This document shows positions 52,798-60,989 of a stretch of 64,000 bases of DNA, one piece after another. Each line of letters starts with the position of its first letter. Positions within the stretch are counted from its first letter, which is position 1. Source of the stretch: Granulicella sp. dw_53 (GTDB lineage Bacteria > Acidobacteriota > Terriglobia > Terriglobales > Acidobacteriaceae); assembly GCF_018449545.1 (NCBI RefSeq), contig NZ_JAAVUR010000002.1, positions 372,001 through 436,000 of the forward strand, read 5' to 3'. Position numbers and translations under genes: made by a program. Below the pieces are notes generated by a model, which ran no database searches, was not told the DNA's origin, and saw only the letters and a list, made by a program, of their open reading frames with translations.

Positions 52798-54081
52798 ATG
52801 AACCTAGCCTTCCTACCCGACCTGTCCGCACTGGCGATCCTAATCGCCCTGCTGCTATTGCTGCGACGGCAACACTCGCAACAACAGACCGACGTGTGGC
52901 TGCTCGGTCTCTTCATTACGTTTATCGAAGCGCTGGCTCATACCTTCTACGCTCCTACGGGAATTCCTAACTCGGCTCTGCATGTGATCGTCCTGGATTG
53001 CTATCTCCTGGCGGGTTTGGTCTTCAACTGGGCTTCGGGAGAGACTCCGCTGTCGTGGCGCCGTCGCTTGCTGTATGTCTCGTTGAATGCGTTGCCGTTG
53101 CTTGCGATCAACACGCTCTACGGTCTTCACATTCGTACTGTCGGCACTTACCTTCCGATCGTTGGGGTGGGCCTGGTGCTGGGCGTTGTCTCGTCTCTGA
53201 CGCTTCGACCCAGCCGCATCATGGCGGTCCTTCATCTGTTTGGCTGGATGGGTATGGGCTACCTTCTGAGCCATGCGCAGTTCCGGCCTGCCGTGTATTG
53301 GAGCCTCTCGTGTGTGTACACAATCGCCGCGGTCAACTTTTACCGTCGCCTTCCGCCTACCAGTACGGGACGGCTTGCGATTCTTACGGGCTTCTCGATC
53401 TGGGCGCTGTGCTTCCTGATTCATCCCTGGATCGTGAACTATCCTGCGTATGCCGACATCGCCTCGCATGTCTGGAATATGCAGAAGTCGCTCATCTCCA
53501 TTGGCATGATTTTGATCATGCTAGAGGAGCAGGTCTCCTCGAACCAGTGGCTCGCGCTGCACGACGATCTCACAGGTCTTCCGAATCGCCGGTTGTTTGA
53601 GGACCGGCTGGCGAATGCTATCGAGCGCTCGCGCCGCAGTAACAGTCCGGTTGCGTTGCTGCTTCTAGACCTGAACGGGTTCAAGAAGATCAACGATTCA
53701 CTTGGCCATCAGGCGGGCGACCAGGTACTGCGTGAGGTGGCGCAGAATCTGCGCGGCACCCTGATGGCCTCCGATACACTGGCGCGGCTGGGCGGCGACG
53801 AGTTCGTCCTGCTGACGTCCAGCCTTGCGGATCATCGGGCTATCGGCCAGCGTGTGGATGCGATCCAGTGTGCGGTGGAGCGTCCTATCGTGCTGGCTGG
53901 AAGGCCTACTGTGGTCTCGGCCAGCCTGGGGATGGCGATCTATCCCCATGATGCGCAGGATGCGGATACACTTCTGCGGCTCGCCGACCAGCGGATGTAT
54001 GCCCTGAAGACCAAGCCTATGGTCTGCGTTCCTGCCTATCAGGATGCGCGGCCACAGGATGTCCGGATGGCTGCCGGCTAG
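52798..54081 (+). CDS. Membrane diguanylate cyclase with degenerate I-site
   Basis: The 427-residue protein has seven or eight N-terminal spans (about 1-230) and a GGDEF domain (about 255-415). LHDDLTGLPNRRLFEDRL opens the domain, and the active site GGDEF is intact in LARLGGDEFVLL. The I-site position reads MASD instead of RxxD, so product inhibition at that site is probably lost, unlike the first cyclase in the window. It makes cyclic di-GMP at the membrane. No effector gene is adjacent. Element S copy B begins one base after its stop. Confidence 0.92.
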   Translation: MNLAFLPDLSALAILIALLLLLRRQHSQQQTDVWLLGLFITFIEALAHTFYAPTGIPNSALHVIVLDCYLLAGLVFNWASGETPLSWRRRLLYVSLNALPLLAINTLYGLHIRTVGTYLPIVGVGLVLGVVSSLTLRPSRIMAVLHLFGWMGMGYLLSHAQFRPAVYWSLSCVYTIAAVNFYRRLPPTSTGRLAILTGFSIWALCFLIHPWIVNYPAYADIASHVWNMQKSLISIGMILIMLEEQVSSNQWLALHDDLTGLPNRRLFEDRLANAIERSRRSNSPVALLLLDLNGFKKINDSLGHQAGDQVLREVAQNLRGTLMASDTLARLGGDEFVLLTSSLADHRAIGQRVDAIQCAVERPIVLAGRPTVVSASLGMAIYPHDAQDADTLLRLADQRMYALKTKPMVCVPAYQDARPQDVRMAAG

Positions 54082-54082
54082 A

Positions 54083-54297
54083 GGGGTGCCCCCCCCTTGC
54101 CCGCGTGTAACCTGATTGTTTGAGTGAGATGGCGTGGAGAGCCCGGGCTAGATTCTTCCAAACAAATGGTTTACGGCCAAATAAGACCAAACAAACGAGT
54201 TAGCTTTTCCTGCTGCTGCTTCGGCTGGGATCGCTTTCTCTTGTTTGGATTGCTGTCTTTATTTTATGGAAGTGAGCATAACTAAAGTGCCAGTTTG
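54083..54297. repeat. Dispersed noncoding element S, copy B
   Basis: It opens GGGGTGCCCCCCCC then TTGCC and ends AACTAAAGTGCCAGTTTG, matching the ends of copy A at 33408-33637 and starting one base after a stop codon, as copy A starts immediately after one. Shared internal blocks include ATTCTTC, GGCCAAAT and TTGCTGT...ATTTTA. The strong terminator hairpin of copy A is not present. The rest of the gap to 54443 holds a TTGACA at about 54380 that could serve the next gene. Confidence 0.6.
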
Positions 54298-54443
54298 CCA
54301 GCGTTTATTTTTGGGTTGTAAGTCTTTTTATTTTTGTTGTTTGCGGCGGCGGGTGGAGTTTGGATTGCGCTTTGGACTCTTGACATGCGGATTTACGGGG
54401 AATCTTTCGGACGTCGTAAGATGGGCGGCTGAGGTAGTTCGGG

Positions 54444-55748
54444 ATGAGACGTGTTGGTTGGGTGGGGGTTGTGTTGGTGGTGGGGCTTTTGGTGGGAGTT
54501 GGGACGGCGCAGGGGCTGACGGCCAAGGAGCGGGCGGCGCGGGATGAGGGGTGGCGGCGGGAGATTCGGCGGGCGCTTTATGTTCCGGACCAGCTACCTG
54601 CGCTGGAGGCGAAGACGTGGTCGACGTTCTCGCCGGTGGAGGGGGTGTTGGCGGAGCGAGTGACGTACAGGACGGCGGATGGGATGTTGGTTCCGGCGAT
54701 TGTGTACCGGCCCGATCCGAAGGTGCTGCACTGGAAGGGCAAGCTGCCGGGCATCGTGGTGGTGAATGGGCATGGGTCGGACAAGTTTGGGTGGTATGCG
54801 TTTTATAGCGGCATGATGTTTGCGAAGGCCGGAGCGATGGTGGTGACGTACGACATGATCGGCGAGGGAGAGCGGAACGGCGAGAAGAAGAGTAAGGCCG
54901 GGTCGCACGATGCGTGGGTGGCTCCGGCCGGGACGGCGGAGGGGGAGGATGCGGGGCGGCGGCTGGCGGGGCTGATGCAGGTGGACCTGATGCAGGCGGT
55001 GAGCTATCTGGATGCGCGGCCGGAGGTGGATGCGAAGAGGATTGCGGTGGTGGCGTATTCGCTGGGGGCGTTTGTGACGGGGATTACGGGGGCTCTGGAT
55101 ACGAGTATCCATGCTGTCGTGTTGAGCGGGGGTGGGGTGTATGACGAGGTGGGGCCAGGGTACTTTGAGAACAACAAGCTGCCTTGCCAGGGGCCTCCGA
55201 TGCGGGCGATGCGAGGGTTGGGGGATCGGGCGGCGGTGTTGTTTGCGCTGAATGCGGATCGCGGGCCGATGCTGGTGATGAATGGGTCGGACGATACGGT
55301 GATGGATATGGCGAATCATCCGCCGGAGTGGTTTGCGGCGGTGCGGGGGCGGGCGGTGGAGCTGCGGGGGACGGAGAAGGATATGTTTACGACGATCGTC
55401 TATCCGGGGATTAGTCATCGGACTAGTTGGGTGGATCGCGACGGGGTGCTTTGGCTTTCGAAGCAGATTCATTTTGCGATTTGGACGGAGAAGGATATTA
55501 ATGCCGCTCCGGTGACGCATGTGAGTGAGTGGGCGAAGGCGAATGGGGTGGATATCTCGCGGAACTATATGTTGGAGAGTCGTGAGGGTGGTTTGAATGC
55601 CGTGGGGGTGGGGTTTCCGGGGGTGAAGCGGGAGGACTTGATGGTTCTGCCGGAGGAGGATTGGGTGAGGATGAAGGGTGAGTTGACGTTTGAGGGGTGG
55701 GTGGCGAGGGTTCGGGGTTTAGGGTCCAGGGCTCAGTTAGGGTTTTAG
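54444..55748 (+). CDS. Secreted alpha/beta hydrolase (acetyl-xylan esterase/dienelactone hydrolase-like)
   Basis: After a signal peptide (MRRVGWVGVVLVVGLLVGVG) the 434-residue protein has an alpha/beta-hydrolase core: VVVNGHGSDKFGW near the oxyanion site, VTYDMIGEGE, the nucleophile elbow VAYSLGAF (Ser replacing nothing; Ala at the first Gly position), MNGSDDTVM with Asp and GISHRTSW with His. Length and plan resemble large acetyl-esterases that act on polysaccharides or their fragments. Location is periplasmic or extracellular. The 3' end shows a low-complexity tail (VRGLGSRAQLGF) that may run into noncoding sequence. No partner enzyme is adjacent. Confidence 0.85.
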   Translation: MRRVGWVGVVLVVGLLVGVGTAQGLTAKERAARDEGWRREIRRALYVPDQLPALEAKTWSTFSPVEGVLAERVTYRTADGMLVPAIVYRPDPKVLHWKGKLPGIVVVNGHGSDKFGWYAFYSGMMFAKAGAMVVTYDMIGEGERNGEKKSKAGSHDAWVAPAGTAEGEDAGRRLAGLMQVDLMQAVSYLDARPEVDAKRIAVVAYSLGAFVTGITGALDTSIHAVVLSGGGVYDEVGPGYFENNKLPCQGPPMRAMRGLGDRAAVLFALNADRGPMLVMNGSDDTVMDMANHPPEWFAAVRGRAVELRGTEKDMFTTIVYPGISHRTSWVDRDGVLWLSKQIHFAIWTEKDINAAPVTHVSEWAKANGVDISRNYMLESREGGLNAVGVGFPGVKREDLMVLPEEDWVRMKGELTFEGWVARVRGLGSRAQLGF

Positions 55749-55783
55749 TTGCGGCTGAAGTTCTTGCTTTTGGGGTTCTTTTT

Positions 55784-55928
55784 GTAGGGCTCTGCGCTTA
55801 ATCCTGAACGGCAGAGCAACGGCAACGACAAAAGCGAAATACAGGGGTCCTTCACTTCGTTCAGGATGACGGCGTAAAACAAGCAACGGCAAGTGCACAG
55901 CAACGGCAAGTGCAACAGCAAGGAGAAC
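55784..55928. repeat. Composite interspersed repeat, copy 6 (degraded)
   Basis: The second hairpin is reduced to GTAGGGC followed directly by TCTGCGCTTAATCC, as if the right arm had been deleted. A hexamer array (AACGGC, AACGAC, AAAAGC), AAATAC and an R1 unit (AGGGGTCCTTCACTTCG) follow, then a second short array. There is no R2 unit. Confidence 0.75.
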
Positions 55929-56030
55929 GTTAGGGAGAGGTATTGGTTCCCCAACCATCAGGCGTCCTTAGGATGGGGCACCCGGGCGGTTGTGCGTTAT
56001 GAGAGGAAGGCGGTCGTGCTTCGCACGATA

Positions 56031-56074
56031 CCCCACCCTATTGCGGTGAGACTGCAAAAGGGTGGGGCACCCGC
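56031..56074. repeat. Type-C inverted repeat
   Basis: CCCCACCCTATTGC is answered by GCAAAAGGGTGGGG and CACCCGC. A lone right half, GGATGGGGCACCCGGGCG, lies 55 bases upstream. Together with copy 6 this fills most of the gap between 55749 and 56102. Confidence 0.55.
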
Positions 56075-56102
56075 AGTTGTGGCGGGTAAGGGGTGGGTGG
56101 GT

Positions 56103-56546
56103 CTAAGAGGCTAGTTGGCGGCAGAGGTAGATGGAGACGGGGCGTTTGAAGTATTGGCCTCGGGCGTCTACGGCGCTGTAGCCTTTGGGGCAGATGTACC
56201 AACTGGAGCCTTGGCGAGTGGCGTAGTCCATCTTGGTGAAGACGGTGTTCTGGACCTTGCCTGCGGCTATGTCGAGTTGTTTGGGATCGTCGATGTTTAC
56301 GAAGACGATGGTGATGCGGTAGGGGTCGGAGCAGCGGTTGATGTAGCGAGCGGTCTGGAGAGGGCCGTTGTAGTCCTGGGTGATGCAGGTGACGTGGGGT
56401 GGCTCGACGAGGTATTTGCGGAGAGCGGGATCGATGATGGAAGGGTCGATGGCAGGGGTGGGAGCGGGGCTGGGCGCGCCTGGTGGAGGCGAGGTTTGGG
56501 CAGCCGACGTTCCGAGGAGCAGCGCGAGGGTGAGGAGAGACTTCAT
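56103..56546 (-). CDS. Small secreted protein of unknown function
   Basis: The 147-residue protein has a signal peptide (MKSLLTLALLLGTSAAQT) and a Pro-rich linker. A small domain follows with four cysteines (VTCITQDYNG, INRCSDPYR, YICPKGYSA, IYLCRQL) that could make two disulfides, and with YRITIVFVNIDDPKQLDIAAG between them. Export and cysteine spacing suggest a stable periplasmic protein. I do not recognise a family. It is divergent from the next gene across about 110 bases. Confidence 0.68.
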   Translation of the reverse strand: MKSLLTLALLLGTSAAQTSPPPGAPSPAPTPAIDPSIIDPALRKYLVEPPHVTCITQDYNGPLQTARYINRCSDPYRITIVFVNIDDPKQLDIAAGKVQNTVFTKMDYATRQGSSWYICPKGYSAVDARGQYFKRPVSIYLCRQLAS

Positions 56547-56659
56547 GAGTTACTCCGGCTTGAATTTAGCTTATTGCTTTTCCGGGACGCAAGGGCGGAG
56601 TGGCTGCAAAAGCCGGAATCAGTGGTGAATCGCGGTTGGGCTAACGTATAGTGTTGCGC

Positions 56660-57607
56660 ATGAAGGTGCTATGCACATTCGTTTTGGCGATGGCGGCTCT
56701 TCTAGTTGTGGTGGGAGCGGCTGCGCAGTCCAGCGAGACGATGAGCCTGTATGCGGATGCGAAGCCGTATAAAGACGATCCGCTGCCGTTGCTGAAGACG
56801 AAGGTGTCGGAGTTGGTTGGGCTGAAGGCAGATGGCAGCGAAGTGGTGCTGGCGACGATTCTGAGCAAGGCGGGCGAGGTGATCGTGGCGCAGATGCCGC
56901 GGGTTCCGAACCTGATTGCGGAAGAGGATATTGCCCAGGAGCAGCTATCTCCGAATACTGGGGCCTTCCGATACGGCGGACCAGGAAGACAGGTCATCAT
57001 CGATCCGGTGACGCAGAACAATGCGATGGTTCCTCAAAGTTGGAGGCGGTTTGAGTATGTCATTCAGGCGGAGCATGGGGAAGACGACAGCATCATCTTT
57101 AGCGAGTCTCGCAAGGACCTGGAGAAGATTGGCCGTGAGGCGTCGCCGCGAGGAACGGGGTTTGGGTCGCTCTGGCTGATGTTCGTTCCGTCGAATGTGC
57201 CGGAGTCGCATTTTCGCTATCTGGGGCGGCAGAACGTGAATCGTCATGCGACGTTTGTGGTGGGGTTTGCACAGGATCCGAAGCTGGTGAAGATGCCGGG
57301 AGTTATCCGGATGGAGAGCGGGCCGGTGCCGTTGCTGTATCAAGGAGTGGCGTGGATCGATCAGGAGACGTTCAAGATCGTTCGGATCAGGACGGATTTG
57401 CTGGCTCCGCTGCCGCAGATCAAGTTGCAGCAGGCGAGTTCGACGGTGGATTTTAGTGAGGTTACGATTCCGAAGTTTGATGCTCGGCTGTGGCTTCCGA
57501 AGAGGGTGGAGATTACGTGGGATTTGAATGGGACCAGGCTGGGGGAGCTACATCGGTATTCGAAGTATCGTTTGTTTACGGCTACTTATAGGATTGTGCC
57601 GGATTAA
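56660..57607 (+). CDS. Secreted protein of unknown function
   Basis: The ATG at 56660 (a GTG at 56651 is possible) gives 315 residues with a signal peptide MKVLCTFVLAMAALLVVVGA. The mature protein has VLATILSKAGEVIVAQMPRV, a middle domain with LMFVPSNVPESHFRYLGRQ, and a C-terminal strand-rich part: YQGVAWIDQETFKIVRIRTDL and ARLWLPKRVEITWDL. The last two resemble outer-membrane lipoprotein-sorting or LolA-like beta sheets in secreted acidobacterial proteins, but the resemblance is general. No function is assigned. Confidence 0.7.
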   Translation: MKVLCTFVLAMAALLVVVGAAAQSSETMSLYADAKPYKDDPLPLLKTKVSELVGLKADGSEVVLATILSKAGEVIVAQMPRVPNLIAEEDIAQEQLSPNTGAFRYGGPGRQVIIDPVTQNNAMVPQSWRRFEYVIQAEHGEDDSIIFSESRKDLEKIGREASPRGTGFGSLWLMFVPSNVPESHFRYLGRQNVNRHATFVVGFAQDPKLVKMPGVIRMESGPVPLLYQGVAWIDQETFKIVRIRTDLLAPLPQIKLQQASSTVDFSEVTIPKFDARLWLPKRVEITWDLNGTRLGELHRYSKYRLFTATYRIVPD

Positions 57608-57609
57608 TT

Positions 57610-57820
57610 TGGGGCTACAGGCCCTACGCTTGATCTGAACTACAACAGCAACGACAAAAGCAAAATACAGGGGTCCTTCACTGCGTTCAGGATGACGGCG
57701 TAAAACAAACAACTGCAAGTGCAATAGCGGTAGAACAAGCAACGACAAGTGCAACCGCGGGTCTTTCGACTGCCCCCTCTCGATGAAGCTGCGAGGGCTT
57801 CGCTCAAGATAACAAATTTG
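57610..57820. repeat. Composite interspersed repeat, copy 7
   Basis: The two hairpins are merged to GGGGCTACAGGCCCTACGC. Hexamers, R1, a second array and R2 follow in the same order as copy 4. The stretch 57663-57820 differs from 33873-34030 by six substitutions with no gaps by eye. In R2 one stem base is changed (CCCTCTCG against CCCTCGCG), which weakens the stem. Confidence 0.85.
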
Positions 57821-57890
57821 TGGGGGTACTTTGTTTTTGTGGGGGATCTTTTGTTGTTAAAGCGATGTGGTTGTGTGAGGGTTCTTGGAT

Positions 57891-57931
57891 CCCACCCTTC
57901 GCAAAGTGCGCGAAGGATGGGGCACCCGGGC
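57891..57931. repeat. Type-C inverted repeat
   Basis: CCCACCCTTCGC and GCGAAGGATGGGG form a stem around AAAGTGC, followed by CACCCGGGCG. It is the closest relative of the copy at 35301-35350 and again lies beside a composite repeat. Confidence 0.6.
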
Positions 57932-58006
57932 GTTTTTGCCTGGGTTGGGAGGGCGACGGCTGAAGGGTTGTGGTGTTGCGTAAAGTTGTGGTCTTGCGTA
58001 AAAAGG

Positions 58007-58036
58007 CCGGCTCGCTTGTTGGCGAGCCGGACTTTT
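58007..58036. terminator. Bidirectional terminator-like hairpin
   Basis: CCGGCTCGC and GCGAGCCGG form a perfect 9-bp stem around TTGTTG. An A-run precedes it and TTTTTT follows, so it can end transcription on both strands. It lies 34 bases after the peroxiredoxin stop on the minus strand. Confidence 0.82.
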
Positions 58037-58063
58037 TTGAGCAGTGTTTTTGGTGAGGCGGTT

Positions 58064-58723
58064 TTATTTGGGTTGGGGGGTGGTGCGGAGGTAGGGCTTG
58101 ACGGTCTTGTATCCGGGGAAGGTTTTGTCGGCTTCCTCGTTGGAGACTGCTCCGGTGATGATGACGTCGCCGCCTTGCTTCCAGTTGGCCGGGGTGGCGA
58201 CCTTGTGCTTGGCGGTGAGCTGCATGGAGTCCAGGACGCGGAGGATCTCGTCGAAGTTGCGGCCGGTGGTCATGGGGTACATGAGCTGGAGCTTGATCTT
58301 CTTGTCGGGCCCGATGATGAAGACGGTGCGGACGGCCTGGTTGTGCGCAGGAGTACGGCCCTCGGAGGTTCCGGTCTCTTCGGCGGGGAGCATGTTGTAG
58401 AGCTTGGAGATTTTGAGGTCGGTGTCGCCGATCATGGGGTAGTTGACCTTGTGGCCGCCTACGTCTTCGATGTCGATGGCCCACTTGGCATGGTTTTCGA
58501 CGGGGTCGACGGAGAGGCCGATGATCTTGGCTCCGCGGGCGGCGAACTGCGGCTCGAGGCCGGCCATGGTGCCGAGCTCGGTGGTGCAGACGGGGGTGAA
58601 GTCCTTGGGATGAGAGAAGAGTACGGCCCAGGAGTCGCCGATCCAATCGTGGAAGTTGATGGTGCCTTGGGTGGTTTCGGCGGTAAAGTCAGGGGCTACA
58701 TCGTTAATGCGTAATGAAGACAT
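58064..58723 (-). CDS. Peroxiredoxin, Prx6-type (1-Cys)
   Basis: The 219-residue cytosolic protein has the peroxidatic motif FTPVCTTEL with Cys46 and SHPKDFTP before it. The long Prx6-like C-terminal extension includes TGRNFDEILRVLDSMQL and NWKQGGDVIITGAVSNEEA. Cys46 is the only cysteine in the protein, so it must be reduced by an external thiol. It removes peroxides and peroxynitrite. A strong hairpin terminator follows its stop. It reads in the same direction as the YihY gene upstream but 135 bases apart, and so may have its own promoter. Confidence 0.94.
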   Translation of the reverse strand: MSSLRINDVAPDFTAETTQGTINFHDWIGDSWAVLFSHPKDFTPVCTTELGTMAGLEPQFAARGAKIIGLSVDPVENHAKWAIDIEDVGGHKVNYPMIGDTDLKISKLYNMLPAEETGTSEGRTPAHNQAVRTVFIIGPDKKIKLQLMYPMTTGRNFDEILRVLDSMQLTAKHKVATPANWKQGGDVIITGAVSNEEADKTFPGYKTVKPYLRTTPQPK

Positions 58724-58858
58724 GATGGGTAGTTCTCCTCGAACAACGTTCCTTCAGATTCAGTTTAAGGGCCAGGAGTGCAGTGTATCCAATGGACCGG
58801 CCGAATGCTGACCGTTGTTTTAAGTGTAAACGAAGGGGTGCGGGAGGGGATTTTGGGG

Positions 58859-59887
58859 CTAGACGACGGGGGAGACGGGGTGGTTGCCGGGTTCGGCGGT
58901 GACTTCGGGGGCGATGCGGTGGGCCTCGTGGAGGCACTTTTCGGTGGCGGCGGCTTCGATCTCGGAGTTTATTTCGGCTCCGAGGAGGAGCATGAGGCCG
59001 GTGATGTAGAACCAGGTCAGCAGGATGATGACGGCTCCGAGGGAGCCGTAGGTGAGGGAGTAGTTGTCGAAGAAGTGGAGGTAGACGCGGAGGATGAGTG
59101 AGGCGGCGATCCAGCCGAGGATGCCTATGGCTGCTCCGGGGGTGAGCCAGTGCCAGTAGCTGGCTTTGACGTTGGGGGCGAAGTAGTAGATGACGGCGAA
59201 GAAGAGGGTGACGAGGGCGATGGTGATGATCCAGGCGATGGTCTGGAGGGTGATGATGGCGGAGTTGCGCAGGAAGTGGTGGTAGATGTGGGCGCGGGCG
59301 ACGCGGGTGAGGAAGTCTCCGGCGAGGAGGGTGGAGAGGGTGATGGTGTTGATGATGGCGAGCAGGAGGGTGACGAGGATGGCGGAGCCGCGGGCCTTCC
59401 AGTAGGGACGGGTCTCTTTGACCTTGTAGACAGTGTTGAGGGTGTCCTGGATGGCGGAGAAGCCTACGGAGGCGGACCAGAGGGCGGCGACGAGGCCGAA
59501 GGTGACTTTGCCGCTGGTGGCGGCGGCGGAGGTCTGGTTGAAGGTGTCGAGGACGATGTTGAAGGCGGCGTGCGGGATGACCAGGGCGAGGTAGTTGAGC
59601 AGCGCGATGTAGATGCTGGAGGCGCTGCGGGCGACCAGGCCGAGGATGCTGGCGACGCTGACCAGGGTGGGGAAGAGGGCAAAGAGGAAGTAAAAGCCTA
59701 GTTCGGCGGCGCGGCTGAGGAGGTTGTCTTCGTTGAAGGCGTGGAAGGTGCGCTTGAGGATGACGCGGACGGAGGCTCCCTTGAGATCCCAGAGGGAGTG
59801 GAGGGGCGAGGCTGAGACGTAGTCCCAGATGAGCTGGGCCTGGGGGTTGAAACGGCCGATGGTGTGGTCTTTACGGTTGGGGATCAC
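58859..59887 (-). CDS. YihY/BrkB family membrane protein
   Basis: The 342-residue protein has a cytosolic N-terminus and six hydrophobic spans: FYFLFALFPTLVSVASILGLV, then VTFGLVAALWSASVGFSAIQD and TYGSLGAVIILLTWFYITGLMLLLGAEIN, each part of the family profile. The final AEIN motif is characteristic. It was once called ribonuclease BN in error. The family is of unknown transport or structural function. The C-terminal tail (about 45 residues) is soluble. No partner is evident. Confidence 0.9.
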   Translation of the reverse strand: MIPNRKDHTIGRFNPQAQLIWDYVSASPLHSLWDLKGASVRVILKRTFHAFNEDNLLSRAAELGFYFLFALFPTLVSVASILGLVARSASSIYIALLNYLALVIPHAAFNIVLDTFNQTSAAATSGKVTFGLVAALWSASVGFSAIQDTLNTVYKVKETRPYWKARGSAILVTLLLAIINTITLSTLLAGDFLTRVARAHIYHHFLRNSAIITLQTIAWIITIALVTLFFAVIYYFAPNVKASYWHWLTPGAAIGILGWIAASLILRVYLHFFDNYSLTYGSLGAVIILLTWFYITGLMLLLGAEINSEIEAAATEKCLHEAHRIAPEVTAEPGNHPVSPVV

Positions 59888-60023
59888 GGGTCACGTCGAG
59901 GCCGTACTTGAATGGTGCTACAGGTGTAGATGCGTGGTTTGGGCTGAATGGGTTTACTTAGGCGTAATGTCTCTTATGTCGGATGTAGTTTGAGAAGCAT
60001 CTAACTGTCAGGAGCTTGCTCGC

Positions 60024-60977
60024 ATGGCAGATCTTTGGCAGAACAGGCCCTTTTTCGTACGAAAGTTATCGGAGTTGGCGAAGGTGGCGCAGGAGAGTCA
60101 CGCGCTTCCCATGTCTGGCGAGGCTCGTCCGCTGGAGCTGCTCGACGGTGGTGAGGCGGGCGTGACCTTTATTGGGCACTCTTCGTTTCTGCTGCGGATG
60201 GGCGGAAAGAATGTTCTGGTGGACCCGGTGTTTGCGACGCGGTTGGTCGTCTTGCGCCGACGCCGGAGGCCGGGGTTGGTGCTGAAGGAGATGCCGGCGA
60301 TCGATGTGGTGCTGATTACGCACGCGCATATGGACCATCTGAATCTTCCTTCGCTGCGGAGGGTGGTGCGGGCGGCGAGGCGTTTGCGGAGGAGCGCTCC
60401 GGAGGTGGTGGTGCCGCGAGGGGTGAAGGATCTGGTGGTGCGGCTGGGGTTTTCGCGGGTGAGGGAGATGGAGTGGTGGGAGGAGCAGGAGGTGCAGGGG
60501 CTGCGGGTGACGATGACTCCGTGCCGGCACTGGGGGGCGAGGCTGTTCCGGGATACGCACAGGGGGTTTGGCGGGTACTGCGTGTCAGATGGGGTGGTGT
60601 CGGTGTATCACTCGGGAGATACGGCTTACTTCGATGGCTTCAAGGAGATTGGCCGGAGGCTAAGGCCGGATGTGGCGCTGATGCCGATTGGAGCCTACTT
60701 CCCGGATACCTCGAGGGCGGTTCATACGAGTCCGGAGGAGGCGGTGCGGGGGTTTCTCGAGACGGGCGCGGAGTGGATGGTGCCGATGCACTATGGGACG
60801 TTCCGGCTGGGGCGCGAGCCGATGGAGGAGCCGGTGGAACGGCTAGAGGCGGAGGCGTTGCGGCTGGGGATCTCGGAGCGCGTGCGGGTGCTGGAAGAGG
60901 GGGAGACGATGAGGGTGGAAGAACGTGGAATGCTGGAGCCGACAGAGCACAAAGAGTTGTTGCGTCCTTCGCTATAA
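60024..60977 (+). CDS. MBL-fold metal-dependent hydrolase (NAPE-PLD/UlaG-like)
   Basis: The 317-residue cytosolic protein has the metallo-beta-lactamase signature THAHMDHLNLPS (zinc ligands) after FIGHSSFLLRMGGKNVLVDP. Also seen are TPCRHWGARLFRDTHRGFGG, HSGDTAYFDGF and the C-terminal MHYGTFRLGREPMEEP. This pattern is that of the lactonase/NAPE-PLD-like branch, which cleaves phosphodiester or lactone bonds. The substrate is not known. It is followed 12 bases later by an aldo/keto reductase gene, and the two are probably co-transcribed. Confidence 0.88.
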   Translation: MADLWQNRPFFVRKLSELAKVAQESHALPMSGEARPLELLDGGEAGVTFIGHSSFLLRMGGKNVLVDPVFATRLVVLRRRRRPGLVLKEMPAIDVVLITHAHMDHLNLPSLRRVVRAARRLRRSAPEVVVPRGVKDLVVRLGFSRVREMEWWEEQEVQGLRVTMTPCRHWGARLFRDTHRGFGGYCVSDGVVSVYHSGDTAYFDGFKEIGRRLRPDVALMPIGAYFPDTSRAVHTSPEEAVRGFLETGAEWMVPMHYGTFRLGREPMEEPVERLEAEALRLGISERVRVLEEGETMRVEERGMLEPTEHKELLRPSL

Positions 60978-60989
60978 CGGGTGCATCCT

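Noticed and set aside
55784..57931. Insertion sequence or mobile element as source of the repeats near 56-58 kb
   Set aside because: No transposase frame, no terminal inverted repeats bounding a gene and no target duplication were seen; the repeats are noncoding units only.
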